The notes beneath the pieces were generated by a model. That model searched no databases. It was not told the DNA's origin and worked only from the letters and a program-made list of their open reading frames with translations. Shown here piece by piece: positions 14,611 through 23,825 of a DNA stretch of 64,000 nt. The stretch lies in contig NZ_JAUQSX010000012.1 in assembly GCF_030581005.1 (NCBI RefSeq), positions 1 to 64,000 of the forward strand, written 5' to 3'. How positions within the stretch are numbered: position 1 is the first letter of the stretch; each line of letters opens with the position of its first letter. Made by a program: the position numbers and the translations under genes. The DNA is from Hymenobacter mellowenesis (GTDB taxonomy: Bacteria > Bacteroidota > Bacteroidia > Cytophagales > Hymenobacteraceae).

Positions 14611-17052
14611 CTAAAATTCCACAATGAACCCCACCGTGGGCACCACCAGCGCGTCGCTGTCGGGCAGCAGGATGGGGACGGCGTTGCTGCCGTCGGGGCG
14701 CAGGGGCTGGCCGTCGGTGGTGGTGTAGGCGGAGTTGTCAGGCAGGCGCTCGAAGGTGTAGGTGGGTACTGAGACGGGCTTGGCCAGCAGCGCATTCTGC
14801 ACGTCGATGTAGAAGTCGAAGCTCAGGCGGCGCAGGCTGATTTTCTTGTCGAGGCGCAGGTCGAGCTGCTGAAAGGAGCTGAGGCGCCGGGTGTTGAGTT
14901 GGGAGTAGTCGAGGATGCCTTGGCCCACGGCCTGGTAGCTGGCGCGACTGGCCACGGCGTCGTAGGGCGTGTAGGGCGCGCCGCCGCCCACGCGGAATTT
15001 GGCGCCCAGCTCCCAGCCGCGGCCCAGCTTGTAGCCCAGCAGCGCCGAGCCCAGGAAGCGCGTGTCCCAGGCCGTGGGCCGGTACACGCCATCGGCCCCG
15101 TTGAACTCGGAGCGGAAGGCCGTGAGCGACACAATGGCGAAGAGCTTGCCGCTGAGCTTCTGCTGGAAAAACGCCTCGGCGCCGTAGGCGCGGCCCTTGC
15201 CGGTGCTCGTGATGGCCTCGTTGCCGATGGCGTTGAAGTCACCGCCCAGGTTGGCCAAGCTGATGCCGTCGCGCACGCTCACGGGGTAGTAGGCGTACTT
15301 TTTATAGAAGCCTTCCAGCGTGAGGCGGGTGGCGGCGCCGGGCAGCCATTCCAGCCCCGCCACCGCATGGTCGGAGCGGATGTAGCGGCTGCTCTCGTTC
15401 AGGAGCCGGCCGCTGGCGTCGCGGTAGCCCAGGATGGTGCTGGGCGGAATCTTGTAGTATCGGCCCAGGCTGGCGTTTAGGTTCAGCGTCGGCAGCAGGG
15501 CGTAGCTCAGCGACACGCGCGGCGAGAGGGTGCGGTCGAGCCGGTAGCCCTCGGTGAGGGCGCTGGTGCCATCGGCCCGCAGGCCGGCCGACACGGTGAG
15601 GCGGCTGTCGGCGCCGTAGGTGCGGGTGGCCTGGGCAAAGAGGCCGTAGCGCACGAAATCGAGGGCCGTGACGAAGTTGACCGTCACGGCCGGGCTCACG
15701 AGCGCGCCGCTGCCGTCGCGCACTTCGGCCCGGATGCGGTTGCGCAGGTTGTTGTCGTAGTGCACCAACTGGCCCACCACGCCGTAGCTGTACTGCCAGC
15801 GGCCCACGCGCTTGTTCACGTCGGCGCGCAGCTTGTTTTCGGTTTCGTGGCTGCGGGCGAAGAGCTTGCGGTAGGCTTCCTGGCCCGCGTAGCCGTACTG
15901 GAACTGGTCGGCGGCAGCGTATTGCTGGGTGCGGCTCAGGGCCAGGTTCAGGTAGCCGTTTTGCACGAGGTGGCGCAGGTTCAGGCCCACGGTGTAGTTC
16001 CACTGGTTGATGGTGGGGTTGTTGCGCAGGATGAATTCCTTGCTCGGCGAGCTGTTCTTCGGCGGCACAATCTCGAAGTGGTCGATGGCGCCCAGGCCCA
16101 GCGTGGTAAGTGTGGTTTTCTCCGACAGCTTCGTGGTGGTTTTGAACTGAAAGTCGTAGAAATCGGGCCGGATGGGCAGGTCAATCAGCTTAAACAGCAG
16201 CTGCAAATAGGAGCGCCGGGCCGAGGCCAGAAACGTCGTGTTCTTCGTGAGCGGCCCTTCCAGCGTAGCCGCCACCTCCGTGCCCGAGGTGCGCAGATTG
16301 CCCTGAATCCACTCGGCGTTGCCGTCGCGCTGCCGGAACTGCAGCACCGCACTCAGCGCGTTATCGTAGCGCGCCTGGAAGGCCGACGAGCTCAGCGTTA
16401 CGTCCTCAATAAAGCTGACATTCAGAATGCCGGCCGGGCCGCCCGCGCTGCCCTGGGTGGGAAAGTGGTTGATGACCGGTACCTCAATGCCATCCAGATA
16501 ATACACGTTTTCGTTCGGCGCGCCGCCCCGGATGATGATGTCGTTGCGGAACCCGGCCGTGCCGCCCGAGCCGCCGCCACCCACGCCGGGCAGGCTCTGC
16601 ACCACCCGCGAAATGTCGAAGTTGCCGCCCGGGTTGCTCTTGATTTCCTCGGTGGTGAGGCGCTGCACGCTCAGCGGCGTTTCGGCCGTGGCCACGCGGA
16701 TGGCGCGGTTGGCCGTCACGGTTACTTCGCTCAGCGCCTGCGGGCTTTTGTTGATTTCGAGGTTGAGCGTGTTCACGTTGCCGCTGCTGATGGCCACATC
16801 GGCGCGCAGCAGCGGGTCGTAGCCCACGAAGCTGGCGCGCAGGTTGTAGGCCCCGGCTGGCACGCCGCTGAGGCGGTAGCGCCCTTCCGCATCGGTGGCG
16901 GTGCCGAAGGTGCTGCCTTCCAGTGTAATGCTCACGCCGGGCAGGGCTTCCTGGGTGGCGCGGTCGCGCACGGTGCCGGCGAGGGTGCCAGGATTTTGGG
17001 CGCGGCCGATGAGGGAAAAAAGCAGGAAAAGCAGGAGGGTAGTAATGCGCAT
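14611..17052 (-). CDS. TonB-dependent receptor with CarboxypepD_reg-like domain
   Basis: This 813-aa outer-membrane receptor has a signal peptide (MRITTLLLFLLFSLIGRAQ). The CarboxypepD_reg-like domain (about 22-105, GTVRDRATQEALPGVSITLEGS, DAEGRYRLSGVPAGAYNLRASFVGY) is followed by a plug (about 115-230; DISRVVQSLPGVGGGGSGGTAGFRNDIIIRGGAPNENVYYLDGIEV). The remainder is the 22-strand barrel. No SusD gene follows, so it is not a canonical polysaccharide locus; the substrate (siderophore, peptide or sugar) is unknown. An upstream in-frame ATG at 17211 is rejected because the stretch before 17052 is not signal-like. Confidence 0.9.
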   Translation of the reverse strand: MRITTLLLFLLFSLIGRAQNPGTLAGTVRDRATQEALPGVSITLEGSTFGTATDAEGRYRLSGVPAGAYNLRASFVGYDPLLRADVAISSGNVNTLNLEINKSPQALSEVTVTANRAIRVATAETPLSVQRLTTEEIKSNPGGNFDISRVVQSLPGVGGGGSGGTAGFRNDIIIRGGAPNENVYYLDGIEVPVINHFPTQGSAGGPAGILNVSFIEDVTLSSSAFQARYDNALSAVLQFRQRDGNAEWIQGNLRTSGTEVAATLEGPLTKNTTFLASARRSYLQLLFKLIDLPIRPDFYDFQFKTTTKLSEKTTLTTLGLGAIDHFEIVPPKNSSPSKEFILRNNPTINQWNYTVGLNLRHLVQNGYLNLALSRTQQYAAADQFQYGYAGQEAYRKLFARSHETENKLRADVNKRVGRWQYSYGVVGQLVHYDNNLRNRIRAEVRDGSGALVSPAVTVNFVTALDFVRYGLFAQATRTYGADSRLTVSAGLRADGTSALTEGYRLDRTLSPRVSLSYALLPTLNLNASLGRYYKIPPSTILGYRDASGRLLNESSRYIRSDHAVAGLEWLPGAATRLTLEGFYKKYAYYPVSVRDGISLANLGGDFNAIGNEAITSTGKGRAYGAEAFFQQKLSGKLFAIVSLTAFRSEFNGADGVYRPTAWDTRFLGSALLGYKLGRGWELGAKFRVGGGAPYTPYDAVASRASYQAVGQGILDYSQLNTRRLSSFQQLDLRLDKKISLRRLSFDFYIDVQNALLAKPVSVPTYTFERLPDNSAYTTTDGQPLRPDGSNAVPILLPDSDALVVPTVGFIVEF

Positions 17053-17236
17053 GCAACAGCAAGAATCGGAAAAGAAAAATGTTTGACAGTCTGCGTCATC
17101 CGGGCATGTTGCGGGTAAAGCGGAACGACGACTAGTAGGAGGCGGTAGAAAATATTTACTGCTGAGGCAATCCGGCGGCGCAAGCAGTGGCGTAGGTGAG
17201 GCATCTTTCACAACATTCAGTCATCTTAGTATACCG

Positions 17237-17800
17237 ATGAAAAAGTCCCTGTTTTCCCTCGCCCTTGTTGCCCTTTTCAGCTTTGGTGCTACCCACACGG
17301 TTTCGGCCCAGAAAGTGAAAACCGTAATGGTGGGCGGCGCCCCCATGTACCCCACGAAAAACATCGTGGAAAATGCCGTTAATTCGAAAGACCATACCAC
17401 CCTGGTGGCCGCCGTGAAAGCCGCCGGCCTGGTGGAAACCCTAAGCAGCGCCGGTCCCTTCACCGTATTCGCCCCCACCAACGAAGCCTTCAACAAGCTG
17501 CCCGCTGGCACCGTTGAAACCCTGGTGAAGCCCGAGAACAAGGCCACCCTCACCAAAATCCTGACCTACCACGTGGTGGCCGGCCGCATGACCGCCGCCG
17601 ACCTCATGAAAGCCATCAAAGCCGGTGGCGGCAAGGCCACCCTCAAAACCGTGCAAGGCGGTACCCTCACGGCCATGATGAAAGGCAAAGGCATTGAGCT
17701 GAAGGACGAAAAAGGCGGCATGTCGATGGTCACCATCGCCGACGTGATGCAGAGCAACGGCGTGATTCACGTAGTGAACACCGTGCTGATGCCCAACTAA
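17237..17800 (+). CDS. Fasciclin (FAS1) domain secreted protein
   Basis: This 187-aa protein has a signal peptide (residues 1-24, ending VSAQ) and one FAS1 domain from about 42 to the end. H1/H2 box-like motifs are AGPFTVFAPTNEAFNKLP, LTKILTYHVVAGR and NGVIHVVNTVLMP. FAS1 proteins mediate adhesion; bacterial ones are widespread and mostly uncharacterised. It is monocistronic with its own terminator. Confidence 0.9.
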   Translation: MKKSLFSLALVALFSFGATHTVSAQKVKTVMVGGAPMYPTKNIVENAVNSKDHTTLVAAVKAAGLVETLSSAGPFTVFAPTNEAFNKLPAGTVETLVKPENKATLTKILTYHVVAGRMTAADLMKAIKAGGGKATLKTVQGGTLTAMMKGKGIELKDEKGGMSMVTIADVMQSNGVIHVVNTVLMPN

Positions 17801-17822
17801 TTCGCGGCTTTCTGCAGATTAT

Positions 17823-17859
17823 AAAAAACGCCGCTGGCTTCGTGCCAGCGGCGTTTTTT
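17823..17859 (+). terminator. Terminator after the fasciclin gene
   Basis: A perfect 16-bp stem (AAAAAACGCCGCTGGC and its complement) with loop TTCGT ends in a T6 run, 23 bp past the stop. Confidence 0.9.
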
Positions 17860-17880
17860 GCATTTGACTTAAGCTAAAAA

Positions 17881-17978
17881 GAACGTCATGCTGAGCGCAG
17901 CCGAAGCATCTCTACCGCAATAGTAAATAAATTACGTTGCGCAGTAGAGATGCTCCGGCTGCGCTCAGCATGACGTTC
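17881..17978. repeat. REP/MITE-like element with 35-bp inverted arms
   Basis: Arms 17881-17915 and 17944-17978 match at 34 of 35 positions around a 28-bp AT-rich centre. The arms contain GTCATGCTGAGCGCAGCCGA. It is one of three related elements in this window, each in an intergenic gap. Confidence 0.85.
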
Positions 17979-18000
17979 ACTTTATTATTCTGATTCGCCA

Positions 18001-19140
18001 TCACCTACACCCCTCCGCTGCCGGGCGGGCGTACTCGTAGCCCAGGCCCACGGCGCGCCGGTAAAACTCGCAGGCGGCGGTGGAGTCGCCGGTGCGGGCG
18101 GCCAGGCGGCCCAGCAGGAAGTGCGTCTGGCCGTCTTTGGGATTGGCCTGCAGGGTGTTAAAATAATCGGTGCGAGCCTCGGCGTAGCGGCCCAGGGCGG
18201 TGAGGGCCAGGCCGCGCACCTGCACGTAGCGCCAGGGCGTGGGGGCGGCGGCCCGGCGGCGCTGGGCCAGGCCGGTGGTGAGGTCGGCCAGGGCCAGGGC
18301 GGGGTTGTTCAGGTCGAGCAGGCGGCCTTTGCCGCGGGCCAGGTAGGCCGCGCTCAAGGCGGTGTCGAGGCGCAGGGCGTGGGAGTAGTGCTGGTCGGCC
18401 ACGTCGGGGCGGCCGAGGTCGGTTTCGCAGCGGCCGAGGTGGTAGAGCACGTTGGCCGTAATGCGGCGCGGCTGCGGCTGGCGCAGCGCGGCCCGAAAAT
18501 CGGCCCTGGCGGCTTGCGCATCGCGCTGCAGCAGGCGTTCCAGCTCGCCGTGGCGGCGCAGGGCGGGCGCGTCGGTGGGGCGGAAGTGCAAGGTTTCTTC
18601 TAGAAAAGCATAGGCGGCCGGGAAGTTGCCGCTGGCGTAGGCGCGCAGGCCGTCGTCGTAGTTGCGGTTGGCCGAGACGCGGTCCATCGTCGCTTTCACG
18701 GCCAGCCCAAACAGCACAATGCCCAAAATAAACAGCAGCGTCAGGCCCCAGTCGCGGGCGTTGAAGCGGGCGCGCTGCTGCGGAATGCGCTGGTAGTGCC
18801 GCTCGCGGCTGCCGGCCGGTGGGCGCGTGCGCAGGGGCGCGGGCGGCGGCATGGGCACGCCGTACACGTGCTGATTGACCGGGCGATGCTGCTGCTGGCG
18901 ACGGGCTTCGTCGGCGCGGCGGGCGGCTTGCTGGAGCTGGAAGTCGTAGGTGGCGCGGCGGCCGGCATCGCCGAGGATGCGGTAGGCCAGGGCTACGGCC
19001 TTGAACTCTTCCTCGTAGCGAATGTCGCCGCCGTGCTTATCGGGGTGGTAGCGCACTACAAGCCGCCGGTAGGCGCGCTTGATGTCGGCGGCGGCGGCCG
19101 TGGGGGCTACTCCAAGAACTTGATAATGATTCTGACTCAC
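18001..19140 (-). CDS. Membrane-anchored J-domain protein with TPR repeats
   Basis: This 379-aa protein has a J domain at residues about 5-70 (HYQVLGV, HPDKHGGD with the HPD triad at 32-34, and YRILGDAGRRATYD). A Gln/Arg-rich linker leads to one membrane helix (about 133-153, WGLTLLFILGIVLFGLAV). Four to five TPR units follow to the C-terminus. It probably recruits DnaK to the membrane. The start is the GTG at 19140 directly before SQNHYQVLG; the longer frame to 19341 runs into the divergent gene's start region. Confidence 0.85.
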   Translation of the reverse strand: MSQNHYQVLGVAPTAAAADIKRAYRRLVVRYHPDKHGGDIRYEEEFKAVALAYRILGDAGRRATYDFQLQQAARRADEARRQQQHRPVNQHVYGVPMPPPAPLRTRPPAGSRERHYQRIPQQRARFNARDWGLTLLFILGIVLFGLAVKATMDRVSANRNYDDGLRAYASGNFPAAYAFLEETLHFRPTDAPALRRHGELERLLQRDAQAARADFRAALRQPQPRRITANVLYHLGRCETDLGRPDVADQHYSHALRLDTALSAAYLARGKGRLLDLNNPALALADLTTGLAQRRRAAAPTPWRYVQVRGLALTALGRYAEARTDYFNTLQANPKDGQTHFLLGRLAARTGDSTAACEFYRRAVGLGYEYARPAAEGCR

Positions 19141-19285
19141 GCGAACGGCAAACACAAACGGCCGCACAAAAGTCAGCCACGCGCCGAGAATTTCCGTAGA
19201 ACCGCCGCAGTCTATCCTCCCTTTTCGGGGGAATGGTTGCGCTTTTTCGCTTTTATTCTTTCGTGCCACTCCTTTTTCGCGCCGT

Positions 19286-19663
19286 ATGTTCTCCGACGAC
19301 GACTCCTCCAAAACCCCTCGCAACGATAGCCTGATTGGCAATCTGACCGGCTATCTGGACACCCGCATCGACCTGGTGCGCCTCGAAATCCAGCAGAAGA
19401 TTTCTACGGCCCTCGTGGGCACCATCCATGGCGTGACGCTGGCGGTGCTGGGCATATTTTTTCTCATTTTCCTGAGCGTATTTGCCGGTCTGGCCCTCAA
19501 TTCGGCCCTCGACAGCCCATTCTGGGGCTTTGGCGTGGTGGCCGGCTTCTATTTGGTGCTGCTGGTGCTGGTGCTGGTGGGCGTCGACAAGTCGGCCTTC
19601 CAGGGCATCGTTAACAAGCTGCTCAAGGACACTATCTACAAATCTGACAAACGCCAAGCCTAA
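19286..19663 (+). CDS. Holin-X-like (putative DUF1469) membrane protein
   Basis: This 125-aa protein has an amphipathic N-terminus (YLDTRIDLVRLEIQQKI) followed by two strong membrane helices (about 48-72 and 80-102). This is the layout of the so-called Actinobacterial Holin-X/DUF1469 superfamily, which is common in non-phage chromosomal genes. It is 11 bp upstream of the next gene and likely co-transcribed. The function is unknown; a phage holin role is unlikely here. Confidence 0.75.
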   Translation: MFSDDDSSKTPRNDSLIGNLTGYLDTRIDLVRLEIQQKISTALVGTIHGVTLAVLGIFFLIFLSVFAGLALNSALDSPFWGFGVVAGFYLVLLVLVLVGVDKSAFQGIVNKLLKDTIYKSDKRQA

Positions 19664-19674
19664 GCCTCGCTGCT

Positions 19675-20625
19675 ATGAGTGACCTGCAAAATCCCCTGTT
19701 TGACGAAGAAAAAGAATTCCTCGAACGCAAAAAGCTGGAATACGAGCGTGCCCTGCGCGGCGACGTCGACCACATCAAGGACCAGTCGGTGAAGGTGGGC
19801 AAGATTGCGGCCGTGGGCGCGGGCCTGGCCGGCGGCATCTGGCTCATCACCAAAGCCTTCGGCGGCAAAAAGAAGAAAAAGAAACACAACCCGTACGTGG
19901 CGCACGACGAGCCCGCCGACGCCGACAACGACGCGTATGGTTTCGGCTACGGCTTCGACCAGGAGGCGTTCGACCGGCACGGCCCCGTGGCCGACGACGA
20001 CGAAACCAGCGCCGAATACTACACCGCCGGCAACGGCAAGCGCTACAAAAGCAAGGTGTACCGCAAGTCGGCCGCCGAATCGGCTCAGGTTTTTGGCGCG
20101 CACGACGCACAAGGGCACAACGACGACGAGCCCGACTTTGCATCGGCCACCTCGCATGCCGAAAATCACGCGCAGCTGGCGGCCGCCGGCTTTCCGGAGG
20201 AATCGTCGGATTTCGATACCGACGAGTTTGAGGACGACCCGTTCCAGGACCTGCCCTACGACGACAGCCGCCGGCTGCCCGCCTCGCACGCCTTCGAGCA
20301 AGAGCACGCGGCCGCCCCGCAGCCCAGCCGCTTCAGTGGCGGCTCGCGCCTGGTGGGGGAGGTGCTGCAGTCGTTTTTGAAGTCTGACACCGGCAAGGTG
20401 CTGGTGGGCCAGGTGGCCGCCGTGGCCTTGGCTTTGGTGACCAAAAAGGTGAGCGAGTTCTTCCCAGCCGAGAAGAAATCGGACCCTGCTTCGGAGAATT
20501 CGGGCGCTACTTCCGACCTTGCAACTTCCGCGGGCTACGCGCCCGCTGAAACCGGGTTCGCGCCCGTTGCTTCGTCAGTTTCCCCAGATTCCCCGGATGC
20601 GTCCACCCACTCCCAGTCTTTATGA
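19675..20625 (+). CDS. Hypothetical membrane-associated acidic protein
   Basis: This 316-aa protein starts with a charged helix (DEEKEFLERKKLEYERALRGDVDHIKDQ). One hydrophobic segment (about 44-60, IAAVGAGLAGGIWLITKAF) is followed by KKKKKKH. A long Asp/Glu-rich, low-complexity middle (about 80-205) leads to a second hydrophobic stretch (about 240-262). No recognised domain was identified. Its pairing with the Holin-X-like gene suggests an envelope role. Its 3' end overlaps the GGGP synthase start by 29 bp. Confidence 0.7.
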   Translation: MSDLQNPLFDEEKEFLERKKLEYERALRGDVDHIKDQSVKVGKIAAVGAGLAGGIWLITKAFGGKKKKKKHNPYVAHDEPADADNDAYGFGYGFDQEAFDRHGPVADDDETSAEYYTAGNGKRYKSKVYRKSAAESAQVFGAHDAQGHNDDEPDFASATSHAENHAQLAAAGFPEESSDFDTDEFEDDPFQDLPYDDSRRLPASHAFEQEHAAAPQPSRFSGGSRLVGEVLQSFLKSDTGKVLVGQVAAVALALVTKKVSEFFPAEKKSDPASENSGATSDLATSAGYAPAETGFAPVASSVSPDSPDASTHSQSL

Positions 20626-21391
20626 TGCGTTGCGGACTCGTCGGCAGCACGGCCACAAAGCGTTGGCGGTGCTACTCGACCCCGATAACCTGAATGAAAC
20701 CAGCCTGTTGCACCTGCTCCGCCTGAGCGAAGTGCATCCGGTCGATTACTTTTTTGTGGGGGGCAGTCTGGTGCTGAGTGCGCACCAGGCTGCCCTCATT
20801 GCGTTGATAAAAGCGCATTCCAGCGTGCCCGTGCTGCTCTTTCCCAGCCACAGCATGCACCTCGACGGCCCCGCCGACGGCGTGCTGCTGCTCTCGCTGA
20901 TTTCGGGCCGCAACCCCGATTTTCTCATTGGCCAGCACGTGGTGGCCGCGCCACGCCTGCGCGCCAGCGGCCTGCAGCTGCTGCCCACCGGCTACATGCT
21001 GGTCGATTCGGGCCGCCAAACCACGGCATCTTACATGAGCGGCACCACGCCCCTGCCCGCCGATAAGCCCGGCATTGCCGCTTGTACCGCTTTGGCGGGC
21101 GAGCAGCTCGGCCTGAAACTGATGTACCTCGACGGCGGCAGCGGCGCCCAAAACCCCGTGTCGGCCGCCATGATTCGGGCCGTGAGTGAAGTCGTGGAAG
21201 CCCCCATCATCGTGGGCGGCGGCCTGAACACGGGCGAAAAGGTGTACGCCGCCCTGGCCGCTGGCGCCGATGTAGTGGTGGTAGGCAACCACATCGAAAC
21301 CAATCCCGAATTTCTGGGCGAAGTGGCTAGCGTGGTGGCATCTTTTAACGAAGTGGCGCATTCGCAGCCACTGGGCAGAGTGCTCGAATAG
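20597..21391 (+). CDS. Geranylgeranylglyceryl phosphate synthase family protein (PcrB/GGGPS)
   Basis: This 264-aa TIM-barrel prenyltransferase transfers a polyprenyl group to glycerol-1-phosphate. Motifs include AVLLDPDN (metal/phosphate site), DYFFVGGSL, VLLFPSHSMHLDGPADGVLLLSLISGRNPDFLIGQHV, LPTGYMLVDSG, LMYLDGGSGAQNPV and IIVGGGLNTGEKVYAALAAGADVVVVGNHIE. Bacteroidota carry group II members of this otherwise archaeal family. The ATG at 20597 gives the usual N-terminus; an earlier in-frame ATG lies deep inside the upstream gene. Confidence 0.9.
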   Translation: MRPPTPSLYDALRTRRQHGHKALAVLLDPDNLNETSLLHLLRLSEVHPVDYFFVGGSLVLSAHQAALIALIKAHSSVPVLLFPSHSMHLDGPADGVLLLSLISGRNPDFLIGQHVVAAPRLRASGLQLLPTGYMLVDSGRQTTASYMSGTTPLPADKPGIAACTALAGEQLGLKLMYLDGGSGAQNPVSAAMIRAVSEVVEAPIIVGGGLNTGEKVYAALAAGADVVVVGNHIETNPEFLGEVASVVASFNEVAHSQPLGRVLE

Positions 21392-21412
21392 GAATAGAAC
21401 GGCTAGGCACCC

Positions 21413-21518
21413 GAACGTCATGCAGAGCGCAGCGAAGCATCTTTACCGCGCAACGCAATCCAATCGGCAGGATTTACTACCGCGGTAAAGATGCTTCGCT
21501 GCGCTCTGCATGGCGTTC
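21413..21518. repeat. REP/MITE-like element with 38-bp inverted arms
   Basis: Arms 21413-21450 and 21481-21518 agree at 37 of 38 positions around a 30-bp centre. The core TCATGCAGAGCGCAGCGAAG is related to the elements at 10521 and 17881. Confidence 0.85.
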
Positions 21519-21544
21519 TTTTTTAATAGCTAATAACCGACGCC

Positions 21545-22954
21545 ATGGCAACTCAGATATTAGTCATCGGGGCCGGCATTGGGGGGCTGAGTGCGAGCAT
21601 CCGGCTGGCGCGGCTAGGGTATCAGGTGCGGGTGCTGGAGGCGCGAAGCAGTGCGGGCGGCCTGGCCTCGGGCGTGGCGGCCGGCGGTTTTGCGCTCGAT
21701 GCGGGGCCGTATATTCTGCTCGACAAGCCGGGGCTGGACTGGGCGTTTCAGCAGCTGGGCCTTTCCACCGCCGATTTAGGGCTGATACTTATTGAATCGG
21801 TGTACCATGTGTTGCATGAGGATGGCCATGCCACCGCCTTCGACCACAGCCTGGACGCCACGGCGGCCAGCTTTGAGGCGGCTTATGCGGGCAGTGGCGC
21901 GCAGTACAAGGCTTTGGTCAAGCGCACGTTTGGCATTCATCAAACCCTCAAACCCTTCACCTTCAAATCGCGCCCCGGTGTGTGGGACCTGTTGCGCAAC
22001 GGCGCGTTGCGGCATGTACCCTTCCTGCTCAGCTCGCTCGATACCGTACTGAAGCAGTCGGGCCTGCCGGAGCCGGTGCGCAAGGGCATCAGCATCTGGA
22101 CGCACGTGGCCGGGCAACCGGTGGCGCAGGCACCCAGCCCGATGGCCTTCGTGCCCGGCTTGTTTCACGAAGTGGGCGCCTACTATCCCAAAGGCGGCAT
22201 GCAAGCCGTGGCCACGCTGCTGGAAAAAGCGGCGCGGGCCGTCGGCGTTGTTATTCAATACAATACTAAAGTCGATAGTATCCGCACGGCCCGCGGCCGG
22301 GTGGCGGGCGTGGAAACCACCGCGAACGAGTTCATTCCGGCTGAGGCCGTGGTTTCCAATTCCAACGGCATCGGCACTTATACGGAGCTGCTGGAAAATT
22401 TCAAGCCCACCGAAAAAGCAAAGCTGCGCCGGCTGCCGCTGCAGTCGCCCGGCGTGTGCGTGTATCTGGCGGTGCAGGGCCGCAACCCGCCGTACTACAT
22501 CCGCTTCAAGCTGAACGGCACCGGCTGCACGGCCTTCGTGCAGCCTGGCCTGCTGGAACCCGACCTCGGGCAGGACGGCTGGTACCCGGCCCGCCTCATC
22601 GCTCCGCTCGACCATGCCACGGCCGCCGCGCTGGGCGAAGCAGGCCAGCACGCGCTGATGGACCAGCTACTGGCCGAGCCGTGGTGGCAGGAAAACATCG
22701 GCGCCTACCGCGTGCTGCACCGGCGCACCACCTTCGAGTGGGGCCGCGAATACACGCTCTACCGCGACAGCATGAACCCGGTGATGACTGCCCGCTTCAT
22801 GCTCAAAGGCCGTATTGCCCACCGTAGCCCGCATGTGCGGGGCTTGTACCTCGCCGGTAGTTCCACGCACCCGGGCCAGTGGGTGAGCTTCTGCGCCATC
22901 TCGGGCGTGCTCGCGGCCGACTGTCTGGCCCAGGATTTCCCCGCTCATGCTTGA
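21545..22954 (+). CDS. Phytoene desaturase-family FAD/NAD(P)-dependent oxidoreductase
   Basis: This 469-aa enzyme has an N-terminal Rossmann fold, VIGAGIGGLSASIRLARLGYQVRVLEA (GxGxxG, with Glu at the end of strand 2), followed by RSSAGGLASG. A second FAD-binding stretch lies near the C-terminus (VRGLYLAGSSTHPGQWVSFCAISG). YYPKGGMQAVATLLEKAA is typical of CrtI/CrtN/CrtD-type carotenoid desaturases and retinol saturase-like enzymes. The exact substrate cannot be read. The next gene overlaps by 8 bp (ATG inside the end), so the two are translationally coupled. Confidence 0.85.
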   Translation: MATQILVIGAGIGGLSASIRLARLGYQVRVLEARSSAGGLASGVAAGGFALDAGPYILLDKPGLDWAFQQLGLSTADLGLILIESVYHVLHEDGHATAFDHSLDATAASFEAAYAGSGAQYKALVKRTFGIHQTLKPFTFKSRPGVWDLLRNGALRHVPFLLSSLDTVLKQSGLPEPVRKGISIWTHVAGQPVAQAPSPMAFVPGLFHEVGAYYPKGGMQAVATLLEKAARAVGVVIQYNTKVDSIRTARGRVAGVETTANEFIPAEAVVSNSNGIGTYTELLENFKPTEKAKLRRLPLQSPGVCVYLAVQGRNPPYYIRFKLNGTGCTAFVQPGLLEPDLGQDGWYPARLIAPLDHATAAALGEAGQHALMDQLLAEPWWQENIGAYRVLHRRTTFEWGREYTLYRDSMNPVMTARFMLKGRIAHRSPHVRGLYLAGSSTHPGQWVSFCAISGVLAADCLAQDFPAHA

Positions 22955-23825
22955 CACCACGCTCGAAATCCACCAGCAGCACCGGGTGCGTATGGCCCGC
23001 CTAGGCCAGGGCGAAGCCGTAGTATTGCTGCACGGCTATCCCGAAAACCTGCAGGTTTTCAGTGAACTGGCTCCATTGCTGAGCGTTGGCAAGCAGGTTA
23101 TTGCCTTCGACTGGCCTGGCATGGGCTACAGCGAAGCCCGGCCAGGCGGCGCTACGCCGCTGCTCATGGCCAAGCGCCTGCGGCAAATGCTCGATGACTG
23201 GCAGATTGAAAAAGCGCACCTCGTGGGGCAGGACATGGGCGGGCAGCCGGCTCTGGTATTTGCAGCCGAGTACCCCGAACGGGTGCTCAGCCTGACGGTG
23301 ATGAACTCGCTGGTGAGCAGTGAGGCCGAGACATCGTGGGAAATAACGTGGCTGCGCCGGTTCGGCGTCAACCGACTGCTACTGCGGCACTTTCCGCGGC
23401 TGGTGTTCGGGCGGGCGCTGCACACGTTTCTGCCGCGCGCGGCGGCGCTGGCGCCCGCCGTGCGGCAGGACCTGTGGCGCGCCTTCCGGCAAGCCAGGGT
23501 GCGGGAATTCATCGTGCGGATGTGCGCCGGCTACGAGGCCCAGCTGCCGCGCCTGCCCCAGTGGTACCGGCAGGTGCAATGCCCCACGCTGATATTGTGG
23601 GCCGAGCGCGCCAGGCATTTCCCCCTGGCGCACGCCACGTATTTGCAGACCCAGATTCCGCAGGCGCAGCTGGTGGTGGTGCGTGGGGGCACGCATTGGA
23701 TGGTGGTGGCGCAGCCGGGCGAAGTGGCCGGCCACATTCAGCGCTTCCACCGAAGCCTCAGTAGTTCAGGGTATACACCTGCGAAAACTGCTGCTCCACC
23801 AGCCGGGCCGGGGCCGCGCGCATAG
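22947..23825 (+). CDS. Alpha/beta hydrolase with Asp nucleophile (epoxide hydrolase/dehalogenase-like)
   Basis: This 292-aa protein has the oxyanion motif HGYPEN (HGxP type). The nucleophile elbow VGQDMGG has Asp where esterases have Ser, placing it with epoxide hydrolases and haloalkane dehalogenases. A cap region (about 130-210) is followed by catalytic His in GGTHWMV near residue 250. It overlaps the desaturase by 8 bp, and its 3' end overlaps the convergent monooxygenase by 68 bp. A role in processing an oxygenated isoprenoid is only a guess from context. Confidence 0.8.
   Translation: MLDTTLEIHQQHRVRMARLGQGEAVVLLHGYPENLQVFSELAPLLSVGKQVIAFDWPGMGYSEARPGGATPLLMAKRLRQMLDDWQIEKAHLVGQDMGGQPALVFAAEYPERVLSLTVMNSLVSSEAETSWEITWLRRFGVNRLLLRHFPRLVFGRALHTFLPRAAALAPAVRQDLWRAFRQARVREFIVRMCAGYEAQLPRLPQWYRQVQCPTLILWAERARHFPLAHATYLQTQIPQAQLVVVRGGTHWMVVAQPGEVAGHIQRFHRSLSSSGYTPAKTAAPPAGPGPRA

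Noticed and set aside
15760..17118. A 452-aa plus-strand frame opposite the TonB receptor
   Set aside because: It is the antisense shadow of the plug and barrel coding sequence; no signal peptide or domain.
19286..19663. Second prophage suggested by a Holin-X-like gene
   Set aside because: No other phage gene is nearby, and Holin-X/DUF1469 proteins are common chromosomal membrane proteins.
17881..21518. CRISPR array from repeated palindromes
   Set aside because: The copies are kilobases apart, vary in length and have no spacer-repeat periodicity; no cas genes are present. The Cas4-like nuclease belongs to the Druantia-like unit.
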